Assembly (NCBI RefSeq): GCF_900176515.1
Contig: NZ_FWXV01000002.1
Coordinates: 1,674,001-1,738,000 of the forward strand
DNA: 64,000 nt
Reading direction: 5' to 3'
DNA from: Kibdelosporangium aridum
GTDB lineage: Bacteria > Actinomycetota > Actinomycetes > Mycobacteriales > Pseudonocardiaceae
In this document: positions 17,694-25,808 of the stretch, piece after piece
Numbering within the stretch: the first letter of the stretch is position 1
How the letters are laid out: each line of letters begins with the position of its first letter
Position numbers and translations under genes: made by a program
Notes under the pieces: model-generated
Told to the model about the DNA's origin: nothing
What the model saw: the letters and a program-made list of their open reading frames with translations, nothing else
Database searches by the model: none

Positions 17694-19382
17694 TCAGCCG
17701 AGGCTGACGGTGTCGAACCGCTCGTCGGTCAACGGGCTGGCGACCAGACCACTGACCTTGGCGGAGGTGACCAGCGCGGGCGGCGAGTGGGCCACCGGGA
17801 TCGCGGGCAGGTACTCCGCCTTGAGCTTCTTGTTCAGCGCCTCGTACATCGACTTGCGCTTGGCGGCGTCCGGCTCGGCGTCGGCCGCCTTGATCTCCGC
17901 GGACAGCTGGGCACCCCACGTCGCCGAGCCGGTGGCGAACCGGTTGTTCGGGTCGGAGAAGAAGTTGCCGATGAAGTTGTCCGGCGTGTTGTAGTCACCG
18001 TTCCAGCCCAGCAGGAACACGTCTGCCTTGGCCTGGTCGACGTCCTCGAGGTAGCCACCGTTCCACGGCTTGCTGACCACGTTGAGCTTGATGCCGACCG
18101 CTTCGAGGTTGCCGCGGATGAAGCCGAAGATGTCACGCGGGTTGGGCATGTAGGGCCGGGTGACCTCGGTCGGCCAGTAGAACGTGACCTCGAGACCGGT
18201 CGCACCCGCCTCGGCCAGCAGCGTCTTGGCCTTCTCCGGGTTGTACTCGTACTTCTGCACGTCGCCGATCCAGCCGGACACCGTGTCCGGGTAGAAGTTC
18301 TCGGCGACCTTCGCACCCTCCGGGTACTGCTGCTTGATCAGGCCGTCGCGGTCGACGGCGTGCGCGATGGCCTGGCGCACCTTCAGGTCACGCAGCTTGG
18401 CGTTGTTCTTCTGGCCGATGCCCAGGTACATCACGTTGAAGGCCGGACGGATCAGCAGCTTGTGCCCGTCCTTCTTCAGCTGGTCCCAGTCCGCCGGGGC
18501 CGGCAGGTCGTAACCCTGCACGTCACCGGACTGCAGCGCCTGCTTGCGTGCGGTCTCGTCCGGGATCGCCCGCAGGATCAGCTTGTCGAGCAGGGCTTTG
18601 GTACCCCAGTAGTCATCGTTGCGGACCAGCTCGACAGTGCCGTTCGCCTTGTCGTATTTGGAGAACTTGAACGGGCCGGTGCCGACCGGGTGCTCCTGGC
18701 CGTACGCCGGGTACACGAAGCTTTCACCCTGCTGCACCACGTTGTCCGCGTCGTACTGCTTCATCGCGGTCGGGCTCTGCATCGCGAACGACGGCAGGCC
18801 GAGGATGTCCGGGAACTTGCTGGTGTAGCTGGTCAGCTCGACCACGGCGGTCGACGGGTCGCTGGCCGTGCACGACTTGAACAGCGACGGCTTGGCGCCG
18901 TCGGAGAACCCGCCGAAGTTGTCCTGCCAGTAACCGGTGACGGCCGGGCTCTGGCCCGCGCCCTTCTGGTTGTACCAGCGGTTGAAGTTGTAGCAGGCAG
19001 CCTCGGCGTTGAACTCCGTGCCGTCGTGGAACTTCGCGCCCTTGCGCAGGTTGAACGTCCACGTCTTGCCGTCCGGGGTGGAGGACCACCTCTCGGCGAG
19101 ACCGGCTTCGGCCTCCGCGGTGCCCGGCTTGAACTCGATGAGCCCCTCGAAGATCTGCTGCGAGGTCCGGAACGTCGCACCATCCGTCGCGAAGAACGGG
19201 TCGAACAGCTTGGGTGCGCCCTCGGTCGCGAACGTCATGGTGCCGCCGACCTTCGCCGCGCCGCCGCCGCCACCTTGATCGTTCTGGCCCCGTTGCGACT
19301 CCGCGCAGGCGGACAGCACGAGAGCCGTGGAGAGGCCTAACGCCACCAGGCGGCCCGCTCGAACCCTACGGGTCTGGACCAT
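17694..19382 (-). CDS. Oligopeptide ABC transporter solute-binding lipoprotein (family 5), second set
   Basis: A protein of 562 residues from the ATG at 19382, which has GAGGTG five bases upstream. Signal sequence with R-R-V-R-A-G-R, hydrophobic core and lipobox L-S-A-C, then a Gly-rich linker. The body is a family 5 substrate-binding protein (G-T-M-T-F-A-T-E-G; R-Q-A-I-A-H-A-V-D-R-D near the middle). It is the first gene of the second transporter operon and directs substrate choice. The two binding proteins of the window are clearly different in sequence, so the two systems probably differ in substrate. Confidence 0.93.
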   Translation of the reverse strand: MVQTRRVRAGRLVALGLSTALVLSACAESQRGQNDQGGGGGAAKVGGTMTFATEGAPKLFDPFFATDGATFRTSQQIFEGLIEFKPGTAEAEAGLAERWSSTPDGKTWTFNLRKGAKFHDGTEFNAEAACYNFNRWYNQKGAGQSPAVTGYWQDNFGGFSDGAKPSLFKSCTASDPSTAVVELTSYTSKFPDILGLPSFAMQSPTAMKQYDADNVVQQGESFVYPAYGQEHPVGTGPFKFSKYDKANGTVELVRNDDYWGTKALLDKLILRAIPDETARKQALQSGDVQGYDLPAPADWDQLKKDGHKLLIRPAFNVMYLGIGQKNNAKLRDLKVRQAIAHAVDRDGLIKQQYPEGAKVAENFYPDTVSGWIGDVQKYEYNPEKAKTLLAEAGATGLEVTFYWPTEVTRPYMPNPRDIFGFIRGNLEAVGIKLNVVSKPWNGGYLEDVDQAKADVFLLGWNGDYNTPDNFIGNFFSDPNNRFATGSATWGAQLSAEIKAADAEPDAAKRKSMYEALNKKLKAEYLPAIPVAHSPPALVTSAKVSGLVASPLTDERFDTVSLG

Positions 19383-19435
19383 CGCACACCTCAAAACAAA
19401 GTCGGGAAGGCAGTCTTGGGGACGGACCTTATATC

Positions 19436-19468
19436 GACCAAAGCGGATTACTGGTACTCCGCTTGGTC
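19436..19468 (-). promoter_or_regulatory. Inverted repeat before the second transporter operon
   Basis: GACCAAAGCGGA and TCCGCTTGGTC form an inverted repeat with a short spacer. On the minus strand it is followed directly by GATATAAGG, which resembles a -10 box, about 50 bases before the binding-protein ATG. It may be an operator overlapping the promoter, or the terminator of the upstream kinase gene. Confidence 0.45.
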
Positions 19469-19492
19469 ACGAATCGGCCAAACAGGGCTCGG

Positions 19493-20047
19493 TCAGAGAC
19501 TGCCCAACGCCGCGTCGACGACGTGATCCGCGTACTGGCGCGTGCGGTCGACAGCGAACCAGCCCTGCTCGAACAACTGCCAGGCCACCAGGTGCGACCG
19601 GCAGGCCTCGCCGTCCCTCGCCACCGCCCGCTCGAGGCGTTCGGCCTGGTCAGCGTATTCACACCAGATCAGCTCGGACAGCAGCGGGCGGATCGAGGCT
19701 CTGCCCGCCGAGACGCCCTCAAGGACCAGGAACTCGGGCACATCGACTGTCCGGCAGGGGCCCGGCCGCGGGATCCCGTCGACCCACTCGACGGCGCGAT
19801 AACCACCAGGTCGACCCGCCGCCAATTGGTCTAGTACGCCCTCGACCAACCGGGGCCACCAGGCCACAGGGTCGTCCCAGGTCGCGAAGTCGTCGGTGGA
19901 GACGAGGGCCGCGTTGCCCAACCCCGCGGTGAGCCGCCGGGCGAACGTGGACTTGCCCGAGCCGGATGGACCGTCGACCGCCACCAAGCGGACACCGCCG
20001 AGTCTTGGCGGCGCCGCCTCGATGGCCGTGCGGATCTCTTCGATCAC
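19493..20047 (-). CDS. Uridine kinase-like P-loop protein
   Basis: A 184-residue P-loop kinase-like protein: Walker A G-P-S-G-S-G-K-S-T at about residues 26-34, S-T-D-D-F (the acidic pair expected near the phosphate acceptor) at about 50, and a lid region with R-L-E-R-A-V-A-R-D. This layout is that of uridine-kinase-like proteins of actinobacteria, whose substrates are mostly untested. It lies between recR and the peptide transporter in the same direction, with 24 bases between it and recR. Confidence 0.75.
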   Translation of the reverse strand: MIEEIRTAIEAAPPRLGGVRLVAVDGPSGSGKSTFARRLTAGLGNAALVSTDDFATWDDPVAWWPRLVEGVLDQLAAGRPGGYRAVEWVDGIPRPGPCRTVDVPEFLVLEGVSAGRASIRPLLSELIWCEYADQAERLERAVARDGEACRSHLVAWQLFEQGWFAVDRTRQYADHVVDAALGSL

Positions 20048-20071
20048 ACTGTGTCGATCATCCTGTGTCGA

Positions 20072-20668
20072 TCAGACGGCGCGACGCCCGGAGAGCGCGC
20101 GGGTGAGCGTGAGCTCGTCGGCGAACTCCAGATCGCCGCCCATCGGCAGGCCGGACGCCAGCCTGGTCACGGTCAGCCCGGGGAAGTCCCGCAGCAGCCG
20201 GATCAGGTACGTGGCGGTCGCCTCGCCCTCGGTGTTCGGGTCGGTCGCCAGGATCACCTCGGTGACGTCCTGCTCGCCGATCCTGGTCAGCAGCTGCCGG
20301 ATCCGCAGCTGGTCGGGGCCGATCCCGGACAACGGGTCAAGCGCGCCGCCGAGCACGTGGTAGCGGCCCTTGAACTCACGGGTCCGCTCGATCGCCAGTA
20401 CGTCCTTGGGCTCCTCGACCACGCACACCTTCTGCGGGTCGCGCCGGGCGTCCCGGCAGATGCGGCAGGTCTCCTGCTCGGAGACGTTGCCGCAGATATC
20501 GCAGAACACCACGCCCTCTTTGACCTTCTGCAGCGCGTCCTGCAGCCGCGCGATGTCCGCGGCCTCGGCCGCCAGCAGGTGGAAGGCGATGCGCTGCGCG
20601 CTCTTCGGACCCACTCCCGGCAGCCGGCCGAGCTCGTCGATGAGGTCCTGGACCGGGCCTTCGTACAT
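20072..20668 (-). CDS. recR: Recombination mediator RecR
   Basis: A protein of 198 residues, the standard length. It has an N-terminal helix-hairpin-helix (L-P-G-V-G-P-K-S-A-Q-R), a C4 zinc finger (C-D-I-C-G-N then C-R-I-C at about 54-72), and a Toprim domain (V-C-V-V-E-E-P-K-D). RecR works with RecO/RecF to load RecA at gaps. Its ATG overlaps the stop of ybaB (TGATG), the conserved ybaB-recR arrangement downstream of dnaX. Confidence 0.97.
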   Translation of the reverse strand: MYEGPVQDLIDELGRLPGVGPKSAQRIAFHLLAAEAADIARLQDALQKVKEGVVFCDICGNVSEQETCRICRDARRDPQKVCVVEEPKDVLAIERTREFKGRYHVLGGALDPLSGIGPDQLRIRQLLTRIGEQDVTEVILATDPNTEGEATATYLIRLLRDFPGLTVTRLASGLPMGGDLEFADELTLTRALSGRRAV

Positions 20669-21006
20669 CAGAAACCAGGCAGTCCGAGCGCGCCGCCGAA
20701 GCCACCGGCCAGGCCGCCCATCTTCTCCTCGGCCAGCTTCTGCGCGTTGTGGTTGGCGTCCCTGATCGCGGCGACGATCAGGTCGGACAGGGTCTCGACG
20801 TCCTCGGGGTCGACCACCTTGGGGTCGATGGTCAGCGCGGTCAGCTCACCGGCGCCGGACACCGTCGCGGTCACCAGTCCGCCGCCGGCCGTGCCGGTCA
20901 CCTCGACGTCCTCGAGCTCCTGCTGAGCCGACGCGAGCTTCTCCTGCATGGCCTGGGCCTGCTGCAGGATGTCCTGGATGTTGGGCATTCCTGGTCCGGG
21001 TTGCAC
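20668..21006 (-). CDS. YbaB/EbfC nucleoid-associated protein
   Basis: A protein of 112 residues from the GTG at 21006, which has CGAGGAG seven bases upstream and gives the common start M-Q-P-G; ATG codons at 21042 and 20988 are alternatives. The signature D-I-L-Q-Q-A-Q-A-M-Q-E-K opens the coiled-coil arm of this DNA-binding family, with a beta core after it. The C-terminus is Gly-rich. It lies directly before recR with overlapping stop and start, as in most bacteria. Confidence 0.92.
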   Translation of the reverse strand: MQPGPGMPNIQDILQQAQAMQEKLASAQQELEDVEVTGTAGGGLVTATVSGAGELTALTIDPKVVDPEDVETLSDLIVAAIRDANHNAQKLAEEKMGGLAGGFGGALGLPGF

Positions 21007-21062
21007 CGCTGGCTCCTCGAGTCGCGTCAGTGTTGCTGCCATCAAGACTAGTCTCTCCTGAC

Positions 21063-21917
21063 GTGACGCCTTCGCCTCGCCGCGCCTGTCTCGCCCTCGC
21101 TGCGGCGCTTGTCTTTCTCGCCGGATGCAGCACGAGCGAGGCGGGCTCGCCACCCTCGGTGAGGAAGGTCGAGACGGCGGTGTCCGTGCCGCCGGGATCT
21201 CCGGTGAGCGCCACCCGGGTGCCCACCTCGACCAGCAGCACTTCTGTTCCGGTGCCTCCGCCGCCGGTTGCGGGCAAAGTCGTCGTGCTGGATCCCGGGC
21301 ACAACGGCGGCAACGCGTCGAACCCCGCGGAGATCAACAAGAAGGTGCCCGCGGGACGCGGCCAGACCAAGGCGTGCAACACCACCGGGACATCGACCAA
21401 CGCCGGCTACGCCGAGCACCAGTTCACCTGGGACGTTTCGGTGCGTGTGCGGGAGTTGTTGGCGGCCAAGGGGATCAAGGTCGTGATGACCCGCGACAAC
21501 GACACCGGAGTCGGGCCCTGTGTGGACAGACGAGCCGCGATCGGCAACCAGGCCAACGCGGACGCAGTGGTGTCCATTCACGCTGACGGCTCGAATTCCC
21601 TTGGCGCGCACGGGTTCCACATCGCGTACTCGGCGCCTCCGTTGAACGCGGCCCAAGGGGAACCGGCCAAGCGGCTCGCCACGACCTTGCGGGATGGCTT
21701 GCGCTCAGCGGGTTTCGCGACGTCGACCTACATCGGCTCGGCCGGGCTGTCCCCACGGGACGACCTCGGCGGCCTGAACCTCTCGGAACGCCCAGCAGCC
21801 CTGGTGGAATGCGGAAACATGCGTAACCCGAACGAAGCCGCGGTGTTGTCGAGCCCCTCCGGCCGCCAGCGCTACGCCGACGCCATCGCAGCCGCGATCC
21901 TCGCCTACCTCGCCTAG
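21063..21917 (+). CDS. N-acetylmuramoyl-L-alanine amidase (Amidase_3), lipoprotein
   Basis: About 284 residues from the GTG at 21063. The signal sequence has lipobox L-A-G-C, then a Ser/Thr/Pro-rich linker to about residue 70. The amidase domain starts V-V-L-D-P-G-H-N-G, with zinc ligands expected at H in D-P-G-H, E in Y-A-E-H-Q, and H in S-I-H-A-D. The catalytic Glu is probably in V-E-C-G-N-M. It cleaves the stem peptide from peptidoglycan outside the membrane. A start at 21030 would add an unlikely polar extension. It is divergent from ybaB. Confidence 0.9.
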   Translation: MTPSPRRACLALAAALVFLAGCSTSEAGSPPSVRKVETAVSVPPGSPVSATRVPTSTSSTSVPVPPPPVAGKVVVLDPGHNGGNASNPAEINKKVPAGRGQTKACNTTGTSTNAGYAEHQFTWDVSVRVRELLAAKGIKVVMTRDNDTGVGPCVDRRAAIGNQANADAVVSIHADGSNSLGAHGFHIAYSAPPLNAAQGEPAKRLATTLRDGLRSAGFATSTYIGSAGLSPRDDLGGLNLSERPAALVECGNMRNPNEAAVLSSPSGRQRYADAIAAAILAYLA

Positions 21918-21922
21918 CCCGC

Positions 21923-22087
21923 GTGTCCACCGTTGCAGCACCGCGTGTCCACCACACCGGCACCATGAGTTGACCATTCCGGCACACCGAAATCGCACTC
22001 GCTGACCCGCGCCGCGATCTCATAGTGCCGGAACGCGCATTTCACCGTGTCGGAATGCGCATTTCATGGTGCTGGAAAGGTGGACAC
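21923..22087. repeat. Short direct and inverted repeats between amidase and dnaX
   Basis: GTGTCCACC occurs at 21923 and 21945, and its inverse GGTGGACAC at 22079-22087. Between them are two diverged direct repeats of about 23 bp (GGAACGCGCATTTCACCGTG at 22030 and GGAATGCGCATTTCATGGTG at 22052) and more GTGCCGG/CCGGCAC pairs. The gap separates two convergent genes. It may fold as a complex terminator. Confidence 0.6.
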
Positions 22088-22104
22088 GGCTCCTAGCCGC
22101 GGGC

Positions 22105-24042
22105 CTAGATCTTCCTCGCTCCCAGCTCCTGGGTCAGCAGCTCGATCGCCACTTCTTCCGGGTCACGGGCTACGATCCGCTCGCCGTCGCTCGGCTTCTG
22201 GGAAGCCTCGGCGAGCATTTCCTCCTCTTCTTCCTCCTGGGTTTTCGGCGCAGGAGGCGGGAGGGGGTCGTCGGGCTCGGGCGGTTCCGGGGGTGGCGGG
22301 ATGTCGTCGTGATCCGTCGCCGGGCGTGAAGCCTGACGCTGTGGCGGCTCCGGCGCGGCCGCCGGACGGCTCGGGCGCGTCGGTTGCGGTCGAGGCTGCG
22401 GTGCGGCCTGCGCGGGCGGGGCAGCGGTGCCACTGCCGTGCACGCACGTGACCCGCCAGTTTCCGCCGATCACGTTGTTCAGCGCCTTGCCGATCAGGTC
22501 GACGTTGCGCGCCTCGGCCAACCGCCGGGCCAACGGGGCCGCAGCGTGCGCGATGACGACCGTGTCGCCCTCGATGCTCTGCACGGTCGCGTTGGTGAGC
22601 ATGGCTTCGGTGCTGCGGCCGCCTGGCTGTTTGCGTACCTCGGCAAGCAGTTCCGGCCAGATCCGTCGCACGGACGCGGCGTCCAACGCACCCGGTTCCG
22701 CAGGCGGCGCTGCGGGCGCTGGTGCTGGCGGTGGCGGGGGTGCTTGCGCGGCAACGGGTTCCGGCTGCCGTGGTGGCGGTGCCGGGGCAGCGGCCGCGGG
22801 CTGAGGAGCCGACGGAGGGGCTGCCTGCTGCTGAGCGATGGCGGGCACGGCGGCTGCGGCGACCGGAGCCACGGCAGCGCGCCGCTCCAGTTGCTCAAGT
22901 CGTTGCAGCACAGCGGAATCAAGCGCCGGGTCACCCTGAACCGCGGCGGGAAGGAGCATCCGCGCGGACAACAGCTCCATCACCAGACGCGGCGAAGTCG
23001 CGCCACGCATCTCGATGAGTCCAGTGTGGACGATCTCGGCGAACCTGGACAGCGTCGCCGGGCCCATCCGATCCGCTTGCGCGGACATCCGGGTCAGCTC
23101 GTCGTCGGGGACGTTCACCAAGCCACGCGCGCCGGAATCGGGTACAGCACTGAGCAGGACCAGGTCACGCAGCCGGTCAAGGAGGTCAGAAGCGAACCGC
23201 CGAGGATCGTGGCCGGCGTCGACAAGTCGCTCGATCGTGCCGTACACAGCGGCCGAGTCGCCGGTCGCGAGCCCGTCGACCATGTCGTTGATCAACGCGA
23301 TGTCCGTGACACCCAGCAACGAGATCGCGCGCTCGTACGTCACGCCATCGGGTCCGGCGCCGGACAGCAGCTGGTCCATGACGGACTGGGTGTCACGCGC
23401 CGAGCCCCCACCCGCCCGAATGACCAACGGGAAGACGGAAGGCTCGACCGTGACACCTTCGGCAGCGCAGTTGCGCTCCAGGAGCTCCCGCATCACGCCC
23501 GGCGGGATCAGCCGGAACGGATAGTGGTGGGTACGGGAGCGGATGGTCGGCAGGACCTTGTCCGGCTCGGTGGTGGCGAAGATGAAGATGAGGTGCTCTG
23601 GTGGCTCCTCGACGATCTTGAGCAGGGCGTTGAAGCCCTGTGTGGTGACCATGTGCGCCTCGTCGATGATGAAGACGCGATACCGCGAGATAGCCGGTGC
23701 GAAGAACGCACGGTCGCGCAGCTCACGAGTGTCGTCGACACCACCGTGGCTGGCCGCGTCGAGCTCGACCACATCGACACTGCCCGGGCCATTGGGAGCG
23801 AGGGAGATGCACGACTCGCACTCGCCGCACGGATCGGGCGTCGGCCCCTGCGCGCAGTTGAGGGATCGAGCCATGATGCGTGCGCTGGACGTCTTCCCGC
23901 AGCCACGAGGCCCGGAGAAGAGATACGCATGGTTGACCCGACCGGCCGCGAGCGCGATGCGCAGCGGCTCGGTGACGTGCTCCTGACCGACCACCTCAGC
24001 GAAGGTCGCCGGACGGTACTTGCGGTAAAGGGCGAGCGCCAC
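22105..24042 (-). CDS. dnaX: DNA polymerase III subunit gamma/tau
   Basis: About 645 residues from the GTG at 24042, giving A-L-A-L-Y-R-K-Y-R-P, the usual start. This is the clamp-loader ATPase. Walker A is G-P-R-G-C-G-K-T-S, the zinc cysteines C-x8-C-G-E-C-x2-C follow at about 64-80, Walker B is F-I-I-D-E-A-H, and sensor 1 F-A-T-T-E-P. Domain III is followed by a long Ala/Pro/Gln-rich linker and an acidic C-terminal region with a run of glutamates. ffs is divergent just upstream, a common actinobacterial arrangement. Confidence 0.96.
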   Translation of the reverse strand: MALALYRKYRPATFAEVVGQEHVTEPLRIALAAGRVNHAYLFSGPRGCGKTSSARIMARSLNCAQGPTPDPCGECESCISLAPNGPGSVDVVELDAASHGGVDDTRELRDRAFFAPAISRYRVFIIDEAHMVTTQGFNALLKIVEEPPEHLIFIFATTEPDKVLPTIRSRTHHYPFRLIPPGVMRELLERNCAAEGVTVEPSVFPLVIRAGGGSARDTQSVMDQLLSGAGPDGVTYERAISLLGVTDIALINDMVDGLATGDSAAVYGTIERLVDAGHDPRRFASDLLDRLRDLVLLSAVPDSGARGLVNVPDDELTRMSAQADRMGPATLSRFAEIVHTGLIEMRGATSPRLVMELLSARMLLPAAVQGDPALDSAVLQRLEQLERRAAVAPVAAAAVPAIAQQQAAPPSAPQPAAAAPAPPPRQPEPVAAQAPPPPPAPAPAAPPAEPGALDAASVRRIWPELLAEVRKQPGGRSTEAMLTNATVQSIEGDTVVIAHAAAPLARRLAEARNVDLIGKALNNVIGGNWRVTCVHGSGTAAPPAQAAPQPRPQPTRPSRPAAAPEPPQRQASRPATDHDDIPPPPEPPEPDDPLPPPAPKTQEEEEEEMLAEASQKPSDGERIVARDPEEVAIELLTQELGARKI

Positions 24043-24133
24043 GACGACGACCCTACCCAAAGCCACCGACAATCCCGGCGCCAGTACCGACCCTGCCCTC
24101 CGACCGGCCGGACCGAGGTTCGCTACACTGTCG

Positions 24134-24223
24134 TTGGACCTCGTGCGGTGTCCATCTCGTGAACCTCCCCAGGGCCGGAAGGCAGCAAGGATAAGCGGGC
24201 TCTGACAGGTGCACGGGGTCCGC
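24134..24223 (+). ncRNA. ffs: Signal recognition particle RNA, small bacterial type (4.5S)
   Basis: The conserved SRP domain IV core is present as GGGCCGGAAGGCAGCAAGG, with its asymmetric loop and the GGAA tetraloop context. The ends pair: GGACCTCGTGC at 24135 with GCACGGGGTCC ending at 24221. TACACT at 24124-24129 is a plausible -10 box. The RNA binds Ffh and targets membrane proteins. It is divergent from dnaX. End points are accurate to a few bases. Confidence 0.93.
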
Positions 24224-24277
24224 TTACTTTCAGCTGGGCTGGCCGCCGCTGTGGCGCGGACCGTGTCCCGGTGTTTT

Positions 24278-24296
24278 CTGGGGGCCGAGCCCCCAG
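24278..24296 (+). terminator. Hairpin after ffs
   Basis: CTGGGGGC and GCCCCCAG form a perfect short stem about 55 bases past the SRP RNA, preceded by TTTT. It is a likely terminator for ffs. Bases 24297-24475 hold no gene; they carry the protease promoter. Confidence 0.5.
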
Positions 24297-24475
24297 ACCC
24301 CCACGGTGCGAGCTTCTCTCGAACCAGCGCTGGGTGCTTCTTGGCGTTGACCAGCACTTGTTGCTGTCTCTGGCAATGTCATGCGCCGATCAGCGGTTGC
24401 ACGATCTGTCGTCGCCCGATTACTCATGGATCATGTCGCTCGACGTAGAGCGGCACTGAGGAAAAGGAGACAGCC

Positions 24476-25258
24476 ATGGCGGCTACCCTGCCCCGCCTGG
24501 TTCGAGCCTGCACTGTCGCGGTCGCGACGGTCGCGGCCACCTTGTCGTCCGTGTCGGTGGCATCGGCGGACGTCACCCCGATGATCGTTGGCGGCACCCG
24601 GGCCAACATCAACGACTTCAAGTACACCGTCTACCTCGCCAGTTCCTCCGGTTCGCAGTTCTGCGGAGGCACGCTGGTCAGCGCCACCAAGGTGGTCACG
24701 GCGGCGCATTGCACCGTGGGCCGCAGCCCGTCGAGCACCCGGGTGGTGTGGGGCCGTGAGGACAAGCAGAGCACCGCGGGAACGGTCGCGACCGTGACCC
24801 GGATCTGGGTGCACCCGAGCTACACCAGCGCCACGCGCGGGTTCGACGTCTCCGTGCTGACCCTGGGCACCAGTCTGCCGGGGCCGTATCTCCCGCTGGC
24901 CACGCCACAGGACACCGCCCTCTACGCAGCCGGTACCCAGACCACGATCCTCGGCTGGGGCACGACCCGATCGGGTGGTTCCGCGTCCCGTTATCTGCTC
25001 AAGGCCAACGTCCCGCTCACGAGTGACGCGACCTGCCGGACCGCCTACGGTTCCTCGTTCATCCAGTCGGCCATGGTCTGCGCTGGTTTCCCGAACGGTG
25101 GCGTGGACACCTGCCAGGGCGACTCGGGCGGTCCGCTGATCGCGGGCGGCAAGTTGATCGGTGACACGTCATGGGGCCGTGGCTGCGCGCTCGCGGGTTA
25201 CCCAGGCGTGTACGGCCGCATAGCGACCTACCACGCCGCTATCACGGCTCAGCTCTGA
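24476..25258 (+). CDS. Secreted trypsin-like serine protease (S1 family)
   Basis: A 260-residue protein with an AAAAGGAG ribosome binding site. A Sec signal peptide (about residues 1-31, ending A-S-A) and a short propeptide precede I-V-G-G, the mature trypsin N-terminus. The catalytic triad is visible: His in T-A-A-H-C, Asp in F-D-V-S-V-L, Ser in Q-G-D-S-G-G-P. Cysteine pairs C-G-G/A-A-H-C and C-x-G-D-S-G are in place, and the Asp six residues before the active Ser (V-D-T-C-Q-G-D-S) predicts trypsin-like specificity for Arg/Lys. Confidence 0.95.
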   Translation: MAATLPRLVRACTVAVATVAATLSSVSVASADVTPMIVGGTRANINDFKYTVYLASSSGSQFCGGTLVSATKVVTAAHCTVGRSPSSTRVVWGREDKQSTAGTVATVTRIWVHPSYTSATRGFDVSVLTLGTSLPGPYLPLATPQDTALYAAGTQTTILGWGTTRSGGSASRYLLKANVPLTSDATCRTAYGSSFIQSAMVCAGFPNGGVDTCQGDSGGPLIAGGKLIGDTSWGRGCALAGYPGVYGRIATYHAAITAQL

Positions 25259-25808
25259 ACGGCTTTCCCCACTCGCCGGTGAAGGCGATCTCCGAGAGCG
25301 GCAACCGCTTGCGCGGGGCGAGTTCTCGCTCTCGGAGATCTTCCGGAATGCTCGACCGGTCACCGAGTTTCCCGACCGCGATCACCACGACCGGCCGTGC
25401 CTCGGGCGGCAGTTCGAACAGGATCCGCGCGCCTTCCGCGTTGAACCCGCCCATCTGGTGTGCGACAAGGCCTTCGTCCACCGCCTGCAGCACCAGGTTC
25501 TCAGTCGCCAGCCCGAGGCCGTACTCGTTCAACGGCAGCGTGCCCTTGTGGTTCACGGTCATCGCGATGCCCAGGATCAGCACCGGCGCGTTCTGCGCCC
25601 ACGCCTGGTTGCGCTGGCTCAGCACCTCGAAAATCCGTGAGTAGGTCGAGTCACCGCGACGCCCGACCATGTAGCGCGCGGGCTGCGAGTTGCCGTACGA
25701 AGGCGCCCACCGCGCGGCCTCCAGCATCGCCTCAAGCTGCGCGTCGGTCACCTCGGCGGAAGCGTCGAGCCAGCGCGGGCTCCACCGGTCCCTCATCAAC
25801 GGATGCAT
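25242..25808 (-). CDS. Nitroreductase-family oxidoreductase
   Basis: A protein of 188 residues from the ATG at 25808. FMN-binding elements are R-D-R-W-S-P-R at the start, R-W-A-P-S-Y-G-N-S-Q-P at about 33-43 and a G-x-G-x-A-T-E-N-L-V-L-Q-A helix. The family uses FMN and NAD(P)H to reduce nitro compounds, quinones or flavins. Its start overlaps the stop of the upstream glycosyltransferase gene (TGATG). It converges with the protease gene, overlapping by 17 bases. Confidence 0.88.
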   Translation of the reverse strand: MHPLMRDRWSPRWLDASAEVTDAQLEAMLEAARWAPSYGNSQPARYMVGRRGDSTYSRIFEVLSQRNQAWAQNAPVLILGIAMTVNHKGTLPLNEYGLGLATENLVLQAVDEGLVAHQMGGFNAEGARILFELPPEARPVVVIAVGKLGDRSSIPEDLRERELAPRKRLPLSEIAFTGEWGKPFRAEP

